DNA of 40,319 bases, taken from the NCBI GenBank assembly GCA_001769125.1, contig MEOG01000025.1, positions 1 through 40,319 of the forward strand. Reading direction: 5' to 3'. The stretch is from Bacteroidetes bacterium GWF2_35_48. Lineage in GTDB: Bacteria; Bacteroidota; Bacteroidia; Bacteroidales; GWF2-35-48. A model generated the notes under the pieces. It did no database searches. It was not told the DNA's origin and saw only the letters and a list, made by a program, of their open reading frames with translations. The position numbers and the translations under genes were made by a program. Numbering within the stretch: position 1 is the stretch's first letter; each line of letters opens with the position of its first letter. Of this stretch, positions 1 to 7,701 are shown piece after piece.

Positions 1-60
1 ACAAGTGAGGCGATGATTCAATTAGCTATGACAAAATTAATGCTTAACAGATTAAAATAA
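1..60 (+). CDS. 3' end of an upstream gene, possibly an IS transposase
   Basis: An open frame runs in from the window edge and stops with TAA at 58-60. The visible tail reads TSEAMIQLAMTKLMLNRLK. The pattern of a helix with A-M-x-x-L-M-L-x-R-L at the extreme C-terminus resembles the end of DDE transposases of the IS4/IS5 type, but 19 residues are too few to be sure. No terminal inverted repeat could be tied to it. The next gene starts about 60 bases downstream. Confidence 0.35.
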   Translation, partial: TSEAMIQLAMTKLMLNRLK

Positions 61-118
61 AAAATTCAAAACAGTTTCTAATCAAAAAAACGAAATCAGA
101 AATTTAATATTTATAATT

Positions 119-301
119 ATGGAAGATATTGAAATTTGTCATTGTAATGGCATTATGAAAAGCGAAATTGAAAAAGCAATTCGCGGAAAAAATCTGAAAA
201 CATTTGCAGAAGTTGGAGAAGCTACAACAGCAGGAACTGTTTGCGGAGGATGTCAGGAGGATATTGAAACGATTCTTAAAGATATTAATAACCAAAGTTA
301 A
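119..301 (+). CDS. BFD-type [2Fe-2S] small protein
   Basis: This 60-residue protein has the bacterioferritin-associated ferredoxin-like (Fer2_BFD) layout: CHC at residues 7-9 and CGGC at 42-45, four cysteines expected to bind one [2Fe-2S] cluster. The helical stretch between them (KSEIEKAIRGKNLKTFAEV) is typical of the fold. Free-standing BFD proteins dock on bacterioferritin or act as small electron carriers, and the same domain occurs in nitrite reductases and NifU-like proteins. The length is normal for a stand-alone BFD protein. No bacterioferritin gene is visible, so the partner is unknown. The cupin and YgbA-like genes follow in the same direction, separated by a repeat-filled gap, so co-transcription is uncertain. 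Confidence 0.85.
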   Translation: MEDIEICHCNGIMKSEIEKAIRGKNLKTFAEVGEATTAGTVCGGCQEDIETILKDINNQS

Positions 302-572
302 TCATGATTTTCAAACCTGCCTGGCTGATGCTACCGTGTGGATACAAATAATGAAAAACGACTCCGGAGGAGTCGAATGTTTATAACCCCGAGCTCAAGC
401 TCGGGGTATAAACAAATGAGAATAAAAAGATTTTGGCGGAAAATTTGCGTAATACCTATGCTAAACCTGGCAATAAAATATAAGTATGCAAATTTTGTGA
501 CAAAATCAAGCAAAAAAAAGATGTGTCCACACGGTAGCTGGCTGATGCCGGTCAGACAGGTTTGAAAATGAT
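301..572. repeat. Inverted-repeat element with internal hairpins
   Basis: Two arms face each other. Bases 307-323 (ATTTTCAAACCTGCCTG) match the reverse complement of 553-569 with one difference, and 330-346 (GCTACCGTGTGGATACA) match the reverse complement of 522-538 with one difference. A few extra bases separate the two blocks in the right arm. Inside are a perfect short hairpin at 359-375 (stem CGACTCC, loop GGA) and another at about 386-407 (stem ACCCCGAGC). No coding frame here looks real. The layout resembles a small non-autonomous element or a degenerate dispersed repeat. It fills the gap after the BFD gene. Confidence 0.55.
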
Positions 573-672
573 ACGATTTGAAAATTTGAAAATGATACGA
601 TTTGAAAATTTCAGAGTGCACATCATCTTCAAATCTTCAATCGCCGCGGCGATCAATTAATCTTCAAATCAA
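562..672. repeat. TTTGAAAAT-type short repeats facing ATCTTCAAA copies
   Basis: The left half carries repeated TTTGAAAAT units, including two copies of a block reading TTTGAAAATGATACGA (561-576 and 585-600). The right half (about 624-670) carries ATCTTCAAAT units in the opposite sense, making a loose palindrome. A perfect 14-bp palindrome ATCGCCGCGGCGAT sits at 640-653. Similar TTTGAAGAT-type repeats recur at 11510-11600. I see no gene here. The block ends just before the cupin start codon. Confidence 0.5.
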
Positions 673-678
673 AATAGT

Positions 679-1011
679 ATGGAATTTAAAGAATTAGAAA
701 AAGCAGTAAAATTCTCTTTTCAGGGAATCATCGAATATCAGGCTGATTCGATTGTCAGCAAAACGATATTAAAAAAAGAAGCAGGAAATGTATCTTTGTT
801 TGCATTCGATAAAGGACAGGCATTAAGCGAGCACTCAGCCCCCTTTGATGCAATGGTGCAAGTAATGGAGGGACAAGGAGAAATATTAATTGATAGAAAG
901 CCTCACGTTCTTAATGCCGGTGAAACAATTATTATGCCTGCAAATATTCCTCACGCTGTAAAAGCTCCTGAACGCTTCAAAATGGTTTTAACCATGATTA
1001 AGAGCAAATAA
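679..1011 (+). CDS. Small single-domain cupin protein
   Basis: A 110-residue protein with a conserved cupin beta-barrel pattern. The first cupin motif is recognisable around residues 48-70 (GQALSEHSAPFDAMVQVMEG), and the second ends in PANIPHAVKAP (about 93-103). The usual HxH of motif 1 is reduced to a single histidine, so metal binding is possible but not certain. Stand-alone cupins of this size are common in Bacteroidota and clostridia and most have no assigned reaction. The stop is only 6 bases before the YgbA-like gene, which strongly suggests one transcript. The pairing hints at a role in redox or nitrosative stress, but this is inference from context. Confidence 0.85.
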   Translation: MEFKELEKAVKFSFQGIIEYQADSIVSKTILKKEAGNVSLFAFDKGQALSEHSAPFDAMVQVMEGQGEILIDRKPHVLNAGETIIMPANIPHAVKAPERFKMVLTMIKSK

Positions 1012-1017
1012 AATGTA

Positions 1018-1326
1018 ATGCAGAATATTGAAATAAAAACAGTGCATGCAATGTTTCAAATGCATTGCACGCACTTTCATTCTCACGATAAAAAACTTTG
1101 CCCCGATTGCCAGACTCTTGCTATGTATGCAGAACAGCGAATTAAAAATTGCGTATTCGGAAATAATAAGCCAACATGCAAAAAATGTCCGGTACATTGC
1201 TTCAATTCAAAAATGCGTGAAAAAATAAAATCCATTATGCGCTGGTCTGGTCCAAAAATGATTTATAAGCATCCATTTCTATGCCTGAAGCACATGATAC
1301 AATCATTTCGTTTTTCTTCATTCTAA
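1018..1326 (+). CDS. ygbA: YgbA-type nitrosative-stress protein (nitrous oxide-stimulated promoter family)
   Basis: This 102-residue cysteine-rich protein follows the whole pattern of the E. coli YgbA family: CPDC (28-31) in the N-terminal half, then the central block with GNNKPTCKKCPVHCF and MREKIKSIMRWSGPKM, and a C-terminal KHPFLCLKHM. YgbA is known in enterobacteria as an NO-induced gene controlled by NsrR and reported to help recovery from nitric oxide; its chemistry is unsettled. The conserved cysteines suggest a metal or Fe-S site. Here it follows a cupin by 6 bases and lies 2.7 kb upstream of nitrite reductase genes, a fitting context. The start is the ATG at 1018; in-frame Met 12 and 15 are less likely. 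I see no regulator site. Confidence 0.85.
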   Translation: MQNIEIKTVHAMFQMHCTHFHSHDKKLCPDCQTLAMYAEQRIKNCVFGNNKPTCKKCPVHCFNSKMREKIKSIMRWSGPKMIYKHPFLCLKHMIQSFRFSSF

Positions 1327-1355
1327 ATCGAATTAGTATTATTTTTGTTTTTAAA

Positions 1356-1385
1356 TTTGAATTTAACAAAAAAAATCTATTTTTG
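1356..1385 (+). promoter_or_regulatory. Bacteroidota-type promoter of the T9SS protein gene
   Basis: TTTG at 1356-1359, an 18-base spacer, and TATTTTTG at 1378-1385 match the TTTG / TAnnTTTG consensus of the Bacteroidota housekeeping sigma factor. Transcription would start near 1392, about 33 bases before the ATG at 1425. Confidence 0.5.
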
Positions 1386-1424
1386 CTCTGATGAAATTTA
1401 ATTATTAACCTAAACCCAAATGTT

Positions 1425-3737
1425 ATGAGAAAACTTACCCTGTTTATGGTTTTCGTATTGATAGGAACTCTTACCTATGCGATTAATCCTAAAAATCCTG
1501 TTAAAAAAACTACTACTTCCATGAAGTCAACAAGAAAAGTGCTTCTGGAAGAATTCACGAATGCTTCATGCGCTCCCTGCGCAGCAGCAAATCCTGCCAT
1601 CAATCAGCTTATTTTGGCAAATCCTTCCAAGTTAGCTGCAATTAAGTATCAAACAAATTGGCCGGGAGCTGACCCCATGAACGCACACAATCCTGGCGAA
1701 GTTGATACAAGAGTAGGTTTTTATCAGGTAAATGCCGTTCCCCATTCTGTTATTGATGGAGTATCCCTGAGCGGTCACCCCTCACAATCTTCTATCAACG
1801 CAGCTTTTGCTGTTCCTTCACCATTTATTATTCTTGTGAATCATCAGGTTTCCGCGGGTCAAATTACAGTTAATGCTACTATCAAAAAAACAGATTTAGC
1901 CACAGGAAATCTTGTTGTATTTATTGGTGTAATTGAAAAATATATTCATTTTGCATCAGCTCCGGGAACAAACGGTGAAACAGATTTCTACAGAGTAATG
2001 AAAAAAATGCTTCCCGGTGATAATGGCACTCCTCTAAATAATTTAAATATTGGCGAAACCCAGACAATCACTGAAAGCTGGACCCTTGCAAATGTTTATG
2101 ATGAAAGCCAGTTAAGCGCAGTAGTATGGGTTCAAAGCATTGATGACAGAGAAATTTTTCAGGCAGAAATGAGCGAACCTAATACTAGTAATGTTTTTGC
2201 GTTATTTGCTTGCGACAACATTATGGTTGCACCGGGAGCATCTGCTAACTTTACAGATGAATCAATAACTTCAACAGGAACAATTACAAACTGGGAATGG
2301 ACATTTGAAGGCGGAACACCCTCTACGTTCAGCGGACAAACTCCTCCTGCAATTTCATACAGCACTGTTGGATTCTACGATGTTCAATTAATTGTTACCA
2401 ATGATAATAATGATAAAGATACGCTTCTTATTCCCGAATACATTAATTGTAAAATTCCTGCCACAAGCGAGTGGATTATTCAGGCAAGTGGTTTTGCAAC
2501 TGCATCACGCGGAGCAATGTATCTTTCTGTTGCAAATTCAAATATAGCTTGGGCAATTGCAAATGATGGCTCAACCGGTGATGTTTTAAAAGAATTTACA
2601 AAAACCACTAATGGAGGTGTAACATGGACTCCCGGTACAATTTCTGGATTGCCAACATCGGCAGTTCCTTCATGCATCAGCGCAGTTGACGGAAGCACTG
2701 CTTATATTTCTACATACAGCAGTTCCGCTACTTCTGGACAATGTGGCGTCTTCCAGACTGTAAATGGTGGAACCACATGGACAAAACAAACAACGGCTAC
2801 CTACACAGGCACGGCTGCTTTTCCGAATATTGTACATTTTTTTAATGCTAATGATGGTATAACACAAGGGGATCCTAACGGTGGATACTTCGAGGTTTAT
2901 ACTACATCCGATGGCGGTACAACATGGACAAGAGTTCCTCAGGTTAATCTTCCTGCAATTGCTGCAAGTGATGAATATGGTTATACCAATATGTATGATG
3001 CTTATGGAGATAATTTGTGGTATGCAACAAACAAAGGAAGAGTATACAGATCTACCGATAAAGGCGCAACCTGGGCTGTTTCTGTAGTTCCTACTTTTAC
3101 AGATTTTTCAGAAATTGCTTTCAGTGATGAATTAAACGGTATGGCCGCGCAGATTACCTACAACACTTCTACAGGAGCAATAACTGCTGTTAAAATTGCC
3201 CGCACAAATGACGGCGGTGCTACATGGACTATTTTCACTCCGGGTGTTGGAGCTTATTTTTCATCTATAGCTGCCGTTCCGGGAGTTGCTAATAAATTTG
3301 TAAGCGTTGGTTATGATCAAAGTGGTAACCTTGGCTCTGCTTATACCGAAAATGCAGGAGATACATGGACAAACATTGATGAAGGTGTTCAGTACATCTC
3401 TGTTGATTTTTCTGACAACACCACAGGCTGGGCTGGCGGATTCAATCAAAGCGCAACTGAAGGTGGTATATACAAATGGCATTTGATTACTAAAACACCT
3501 TCTTTATTGCAAACGGATTATGCTATTTATCCTAATCCCAGCAACGGTATAATATCTTTATCATTAAAAGAAAATTCAAAAATCAAAGTTTTCAATACAT
3601 CAGGAACACTGGTTTTTGAAACAATAAAAGATTCAGAAAACAGCACGATTGACTTAACTTCTTTATCACATGGATTGTATCTTGTTCAGGTTGAATCAAA
3701 CGGAAGCATTTCGTCGAAAAAATTAATTATTCAATAA
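1425..3737 (+). CDS. T9SS-secreted protein: Omp28/thioredoxin-like, PKD, Asp-box repeats, sorting domain
   Basis: A 770-residue exported protein. Residues 1-19 are a signal peptide. About 36-255 is an Omp28-like thioredoxin-fold region with a CAPC motif at 49-52 (LEEFTNASCAPC). About 265-350 looks like a PKD domain (NWEWTFEGGTPST, then YSTVGFYDVQLIVTN). About 390-660 holds six Asp-box/BNR-type turns (such as TNGGVTW, SDGGTTW, NDGGATW) and is probably a beta-propeller. The last 75 residues form a type IX secretion sorting domain (YAIYPNPSNG start, GLYLVQVESNG and KKLIIQ at the end). It is therefore expected to cross the outer membrane by T9SS and be released or anchored on the surface. Substrate and activity are unknown. 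A strong hairpin terminator follows, so it is probably transcribed alone. Confidence 0.88.
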   Translation: MRKLTLFMVFVLIGTLTYAINPKNPVKKTTTSMKSTRKVLLEEFTNASCAPCAAANPAINQLILANPSKLAAIKYQTNWPGADPMNAHNPGEVDTRVGFYQVNAVPHSVIDGVSLSGHPSQSSINAAFAVPSPFIILVNHQVSAGQITVNATIKKTDLATGNLVVFIGVIEKYIHFASAPGTNGETDFYRVMKKMLPGDNGTPLNNLNIGETQTITESWTLANVYDESQLSAVVWVQSIDDREIFQAEMSEPNTSNVFALFACDNIMVAPGASANFTDESITSTGTITNWEWTFEGGTPSTFSGQTPPAISYSTVGFYDVQLIVTNDNNDKDTLLIPEYINCKIPATSEWIIQASGFATASRGAMYLSVANSNIAWAIANDGSTGDVLKEFTKTTNGGVTWTPGTISGLPTSAVPSCISAVDGSTAYISTYSSSATSGQCGVFQTVNGGTTWTKQTTATYTGTAAFPNIVHFFNANDGITQGDPNGGYFEVYTTSDGGTTWTRVPQVNLPAIAASDEYGYTNMYDAYGDNLWYATNKGRVYRSTDKGATWAVSVVPTFTDFSEIAFSDELNGMAAQITYNTSTGAITAVKIARTNDGGATWTIFTPGVGAYFSSIAAVPGVANKFVSVGYDQSGNLGSAYTENAGDTWTNIDEGVQYISVDFSDNTTGWAGGFNQSATEGGIYKWHLITKTPSLLQTDYAIYPNPSNGIISLSLKENSKIKVFNTSGTLVFETIKDSENSTIDLTSLSHGLYLVQVESNGSISSKKLIIQ

Positions 3738-3743
3738 TAAAAA

Positions 3744-3836
3744 ATAGGTTAAGGATTATAATTTTGGAGTGCTTCTTTCTCCCTGCCTGCTCGACGCAGT
3801 CAGGCAGGCTACCCCTATTCTTATTCCTTAATCTAT
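3744..3836. repeat. Long imperfect intergenic hairpin
   Basis: The outer arms 3744-3755 (ATAGGTTAAGGA) and 3825-3836 pair with one mismatch. Inside, CCTGCCTG (3782-3789) pairs perfectly with CAGGCAGG (3801-3808) around an 11-base loop. A related CCTGC/GCAGG hairpin lies at 11935-11961. It sits between the T9SS gene and its terminator. Confidence 0.5.
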
Positions 3837-3849
3837 AATAATATCAATC

Positions 3850-3891
3850 AAAGACCCGATATTTATCTCAAATAAAAAATATCGGGTCTTT
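3850..3891. terminator. Strong rho-independent terminator
   Basis: A 15-bp perfect stem (AAAGACCCGATATTT at 3850-3864 with its complement at 3877-3891) encloses a 12-base loop and runs into a T tract. It ends the T9SS gene transcript and separates it from nrfH. Confidence 0.85.
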
Positions 3892-3941
3892 TTCATTTCA
3901 ATATTAGGTAATTTAATACTTAAATGTTTATTTACGAAAAT

Positions 3942-3971
3942 TTTGTTTTTCAATTTTAATTTCTATTTTTA
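3942..3971 (+). promoter_or_regulatory. Probable promoter of the nrfHA operon
   Basis: TTTG at 3942-3945, 18 bases, then TATTTTTA at 3964-3971 give a one-mismatch match to the Bacteroidota consensus, with the same spacing as the promoter at 1356. The start point would be near 3978, about 43 bases before the TTG start codon. No convincing regulator palindrome is visible. Confidence 0.45.
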
Positions 3972-4020
3972 CCAAAACAACGCTATTATAAAAGAAATTT
4001 AGGAACTGTAATACTGAATT

Positions 4021-4653
4021 TTGCTGAAAAAAATTTTCCATATTTTTTATCTCATTGCTCCCTTTGGAAATTGGAGAATACCCGTTATTTTATTAAGCGG
4101 TATTTTTTCAGGTTTTGGTGCGTATGTTTTTTATATTTCCAACGCTCCCTCTTATCTTTCAGATTCTCCTACTACATGCGTAAACTGTCATATTATGGCT
4201 CCGCAATACACTACTTGGATGCACAGTTCACACCGGGAAGTTACAACCTGTAATGATTGTCATGTTCCTCATGATAATATTTTTCATACATATTTATTCA
4301 AAGCACAAGATGGAATTCGTCATGCAACGATATTTACATTGAGGAAAGAGCCACAGGTAATATTAATAAGAGAAGCCGGAATTGAAGTGGTGCAGGATAA
4401 TTGTGAGCGCTGCCACACGGAAATAATAGGAGAAATGGAACTTAACGGAAAAAATATAAAAACATGCAGATATTGTCCGCAATCCGGAGAAGAGGAAAAG
4501 GAAGGAGAAGAAAGGCTTTGCTGGGATTGTCACCGGGAAGTGCCACATGGCACAGTTAATAGTCTGTCAAGTACGCCCAATGCAAAAGTTCCTCTTCCAG
4601 AAAGCCCTGTGCCGGATTGGTTGAAAAAAGCAATGGAAAAAAATAAAAAATAA
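4021..4653 (+). CDS. nrfH: NrfH, membrane tetrahaem quinol-oxidising subunit of nitrite reductase
   Basis: NrfH takes electrons from menaquinol and passes them to NrfA on the outer face of the inner membrane. One membrane anchor spans residues 20-40. Four CxxCH haem motifs are at 53-57 (CVNCH), 77-81 (CNDCH), 128-132 (CERCH) and 167-171 (CWDCH), as expected for the NapC/NirT-type NrfH family. An extra CRYC at 149-152 lacks the histidine. The 210-residue length is somewhat above the usual 150-180, owing to an acidic insert near 156-165 and a Pro-rich tail. The start is TTG at 4021, because a stop at 4015-4017 closes the frame upstream and no ATG lies before the anchor. nrfA follows after 20 bases. 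Confidence 0.95.
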   Translation: MLKKIFHIFYLIAPFGNWRIPVILLSGIFSGFGAYVFYISNAPSYLSDSPTTCVNCHIMAPQYTTWMHSSHREVTTCNDCHVPHDNIFHTYLFKAQDGIRHATIFTLRKEPQVILIREAGIEVVQDNCERCHTEIIGEMELNGKNIKTCRYCPQSGEEEKEGEERLCWDCHREVPHGTVNSLSSTPNAKVPLPESPVPDWLKKAMEKNKK

Positions 4654-4673
4654 TCAACAAATAAATTTACAAT

Positions 4674-6179
4674 ATGAAACCCATAAGCGAAATTGTAAAG
4701 AAGAAACCCTGGTTTGGATGGTTTCTGTTTTTTTGTACAATGGCAGTCGTTTTCCTGCTTGGACTTTTTGCGTCGAGTGTTATGGAACGAAGAGCAGAAG
4801 CAGTCTTTGCATACAAGCCAACAGTAAAAATTAACGAGAATGAACCGAGAAATGAAATCTGGGGTAAAAATTTTCCAAGGGAATATCAATCTTATATTCA
4901 AACGGAAGATACCAGCTTCAAAAGCATGTATAACAGCAGCAACAATGACGATATGCTTGCGCATTATCCCAGGCTTGTTATTCTGTGGGCAGGATACGCT
5001 TTTTCAAAAGAATATAACCAGCCAAGAGGTCATTTATGGGCAGTAAAAGATGTAAGAGATATTCTTCGTACAGGTGCGCCAAAAAATGAAAATGAAGGTC
5101 CTATGCCAGGAACCTGCTGGACATGCAAAAGCCCTGATGTTCCGCGAATGATGAAAGAAATGGGAATTGAAAATTTTTATAAAGCAACCTGGGCTTCACT
5201 GGGAAAAGAAATAGTAAACCCTATTGGCTGCGCTGATTGTCATGATGCAGAAACGATGAACCTGCACATTTCGAGACCGGCATTAATTGAAGCATTTCAA
5301 AGGACAGGTAAAGATATTACAAAATCGAGCCATCAGGAAATGCGTTCATTAGTATGCGCACAATGCCATGTTGAATATTATTTCAAAGGCGATAGCAAAT
5401 ATCTGACGTTTCCGTGGGATAAGGGCGCTACGATTGAAGATATGGAAAAATATTATGACGAAATAAAATTCAGCGACTGGACACATTCAATAAGCAAAGC
5501 CCCCATGCTGAAAGCGCAACATCCCGATTACGAGGTTTTTAAGATGGGTGTTCATGCCGATAGGGGTGTCGCCTGCGCTGATTGCCACATGCCCTACGTG
5601 AATGAAGGCGGCGTGAAATACACAAATCATCATATAAAAAGTCCGCTTTCCCATATCAGCAAGTCTTGTCAGGTATGCCACAGACAAAGCGAAGAAAAAC
5701 TACGCACAAATGTGTATGAAAGACAAAAAAGCGTATTTCAGCTTCGTGATAAAGCCGAAGAACTTATTGTTAAGGCGCATTTTGAAGCGAAAGCAGCATG
5801 GGATGCAGGAGCAAAAGAAGATGAGATGAAAGATGTGTTGACGCTTATACGTCATGCGCAATGGAGGTGGGATTTTGTTGCAGCAGGGCATGGCAATTCT
5901 TTTCATGCGCCACTTGAATGTTCACGGATACTGGGCACTTCAATTGACAAAGCGCAGGAAGCGCGACTTCTCTTATCAAGAATTCTTGCTGCACATGGAA
6001 TAAATAAACCTGTTGCATTTCCTGATTTTTCAACAAAAGAAAAAGCACAAAAAATTGTTTGGCCTGACTTAGAAAAAATGAAAGCAGACAAAAAAGTTTT
6101 CAAAGAAACAATAGTCCCAAAATGGCTACAGCAGGCTAAAGAACGTGAAAGTAAATATCCTGTTTCTTCGTTTTTATGA
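4674..6179 (+). CDS. nrfA: NrfA, pentahaem ammonia-forming cytochrome c nitrite reductase
   Basis: NrfA reduces nitrite to ammonium with six electrons in the periplasm, and can also reduce NO and hydroxylamine. The active-site haem motif CWTCK, with its family-specific lysine, is at residues 148-152. Four CxxCH motifs follow at 186-190, 228-232, 301-305 and 332-336. The calcium-site and substrate-pocket region is recognisable in CHVEYYFKG (231-239) and in K280, Q282 and H283 of LKAQHPDY. An uncleaved N-terminal anchor or signal lies at about 14-33. The 501-residue length fits the family. It is co-transcribed with nrfH upstream. A structured repeat separates it from the cytochrome assembly genes downstream. 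Confidence 0.97.
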   Translation: MKPISEIVKKKPWFGWFLFFCTMAVVFLLGLFASSVMERRAEAVFAYKPTVKINENEPRNEIWGKNFPREYQSYIQTEDTSFKSMYNSSNNDDMLAHYPRLVILWAGYAFSKEYNQPRGHLWAVKDVRDILRTGAPKNENEGPMPGTCWTCKSPDVPRMMKEMGIENFYKATWASLGKEIVNPIGCADCHDAETMNLHISRPALIEAFQRTGKDITKSSHQEMRSLVCAQCHVEYYFKGDSKYLTFPWDKGATIEDMEKYYDEIKFSDWTHSISKAPMLKAQHPDYEVFKMGVHADRGVACADCHMPYVNEGGVKYTNHHIKSPLSHISKSCQVCHRQSEEKLRTNVYERQKSVFQLRDKAEELIVKAHFEAKAAWDAGAKEDEMKDVLTLIRHAQWRWDFVAAGHGNSFHAPLECSRILGTSIDKAQEARLLLSRILAAHGINKPVAFPDFSTKEKAQKIVWPDLEKMKADKKVFKETIVPKWLQQAKERESKYPVSSFL

Positions 6180-6203
6180 AAAATTTGGACTGAAACCAAA
6201 ATA

Positions 6204-6366
6204 ATAATATTCCGGTGCGCTGCACCTTTGTAAACAACGCAGCTATCGCTGCTACAAATGTTATCGCAGCTCTGCTGCTATATTTGGAATACAGCGGCAG
6301 AGCCGCAAAATATTTGTAAAATATAAAAAATATAGAAAGACCAAGGTGCAGAGCACCGTAATATCT
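6204..6366. repeat. Five-hairpin inverted element, copy 1
   Basis: The ends are inverted copies of each other: GGTGCGCTGCACCTTTG begins at 6214, and its inverted partner ends with GGTGCAGAGCACC at 6345-6357. Between them are three further short hairpins at 6239-6252 (GCAGC/GCTGC), 6266-6278 (GCAGC/GCTGC) and 6294-6306 (GCGGC/GCCGC). Flanking AATATT and AATATCTTTT are shared with copy 2 at 11672-11846. It lies between nrfA and resB and contains no gene. Confidence 0.75.
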
Positions 6367-6457
6367 TTTGCATGGATTAATAATAGTTTCAAATTTATAA
6401 AAAAAAAATAGTTCTTTTTCATGCGAAAGTTGAGTTTTTTAGTATTTCCAATATTTT

Positions 6458-6465
6458 TATTTTTG
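6458..6465 (+). promoter_or_regulatory. Possible -7 element upstream of resB
   Basis: TATTTTTG matches TAnnTTTG and lies 15 bases before the ATG at 6481. No well-spaced TTTG is present (the nearest TTG is 25 bases upstream), so this is weak. It favours 6481 over 6421 as the resB start. Confidence 0.25.
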
Positions 6466-6480
6466 TACAAAAGAAATCAA

Positions 6481-7701
6481 ATGAATAAAAGAAAAATCTG
6501 GCAATATCCCTGGACATACAAAGAAAGCGTTGTTATTGGACTTGGTTTTATTCTGATTGGTTTTGCGCTTGAAATTTTTTCTGATGGTAAAGGAGTTCAT
6601 CCCCCCGTTTTTCCTTATAATATTATTCTGCTGCTACAGCTGATTATTTTTATTCCTGCTATTTCTTTCTTCATGAAAAAACATCCGTTTATACAATGGA
6701 TGACAAGTGTACCTGCTGCGATTTCTGCAATTTTACTCATGACAATTTTTGTATTACTGATGGGCTTTATTCCGCAACAAGCTATACCGAATTCAATAGT
6801 ATCACGCATCGGACTAACTCATATTTTTGAAAGCTGGTCTTATCTGTTTATCACTTTATATCTGGTATTAATTCTTGGGTTCACTTTAGTAAAAAGACTT
6901 ACTCCCTTTTCAATAAAAAATACCGGATTCTTTTTAAATCATGCAGGTTTGTGGATCATAATAACAGCAGCCTCACTAGGAGCAGGAGATATTGAAAAAA
7001 GAACCATGTATTGTTATAAAGATAATCCTGCATGGCTTGGAATAAATAAATCAGGAGAGAAAAAAAACATGCCATTTGCGTTGGAGCTTTCAAAATTTGA
7101 AATACAAGAATACAGTCCCGAACTTGTTATAATTGATAATGCAACAGGAAAAATTCTATCAGACCAAAAAAAACTGCTGTCGCTGAAAAAAGGAGAAAAA
7201 AAAATCGTCTCCGAATGGAATGTTGAGGTTTTTGAATATTATAATTACGCTATTTGGTTTCACAATTCATTTAAACCGATTAAACAATTCGGAGCAGCTC
7301 CGGCAGCTAAGATAAAAGCAATACATATTGAAACAAAAGACACAATTAGTGGATGGATTTCTATTGGCAGTTATAAGGAAACACCGGTATTGCTTCCTGT
7401 TAACAATAATTCTTCATTTGCAATGACAGTTCCATCGCCCAAAAAATACCATTCAATTTTAAAACTGTATACACCTGATCAGAAAATAAACAAAATTGAC
7501 ATCGAAGTTAACAAGCCATTTTTTCACAAAGGTTGGTATTTGTATCAGACAGGATATGATGAAAAACAAGGCAGATGGTCGAACCTCAGTATTATTGAAG
7601 CAGTCAAAGATCCATGGCTCTATGTCGTTTACACAGGAATCTATATGCTGATAGCAGGGTCGGTTTTTTTATTCTGGCAAGGAAAAAAAATTAAAAAATA
7701 A
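6481..7701 (+). CDS. resB: ResB/CcsB-type cytochrome c biogenesis membrane protein
   Basis: A 406-residue membrane protein with transmembrane segments at the N-terminus (LGFILIGFALEIFS and the next two hydrophobic runs), one at about 150-170 containing LNHAGLWIIIT, a large extracytoplasmic domain, and a final helix (YTGIYMLIAGSVFLFW). This is the ResB arrangement of system II cytochrome c assembly, which with ResC/CcsA presents haem for attachment to CxxCH sites. I chose the ATG at 6481 because the protein then begins with MNKRKIWQYPW just before the first helix. An in-frame ATG at 6421 would add 20 residues. It overlaps resC by one base. Its clients are presumably NrfH and NrfA just upstream. 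Confidence 0.85.
   Translation: MNKRKIWQYPWTYKESVVIGLGFILIGFALEIFSDGKGVHPPVFPYNIILLLQLIIFIPAISFFMKKHPFIQWMTSVPAAISAILLMTIFVLLMGFIPQQAIPNSIVSRIGLTHIFESWSYLFITLYLVLILGFTLVKRLTPFSIKNTGFFLNHAGLWIIITAASLGAGDIEKRTMYCYKDNPAWLGINKSGEKKNMPFALELSKFEIQEYSPELVIIDNATGKILSDQKKLLSLKKGEKKIVSEWNVEVFEYYNYAIWFHNSFKPIKQFGAAPAAKIKAIHIETKDTISGWISIGSYKETPVLLPVNNNSSFAMTVPSPKKYHSILKLYTPDQKINKIDIEVNKPFFHKGWYLYQTGYDEKQGRWSNLSIIEAVKDPWLYVVYTGIYMLIAGSVFLFWQGKKIKK

Noticed and set aside
331-621. Overlapping open frames on both strands in the gap after the BFD gene
   Set aside because: They span the inverted-repeat element and its hairpins, have no recognisable family pattern, and their composition follows the repeats.
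3988-4020. Upstream ATG start for nrfH
   Set aside because: A stop at 4015-4017 closes the frame and no ATG lies between it and the membrane anchor, so TTG at 4021 is the best choice.
4530-4964. A 144-codon minus-strand frame across the nrfH-nrfA junction
   Set aside because: It is antisense to two genes with complete haem-binding motifs; the translated sequence looks like a frame shadow.
6421-6480. N-terminal extension of ResB from an earlier ATG
   Set aside because: A TAnnTTTG-like element lies inside the extension and the family-like N-terminus begins at 6481.
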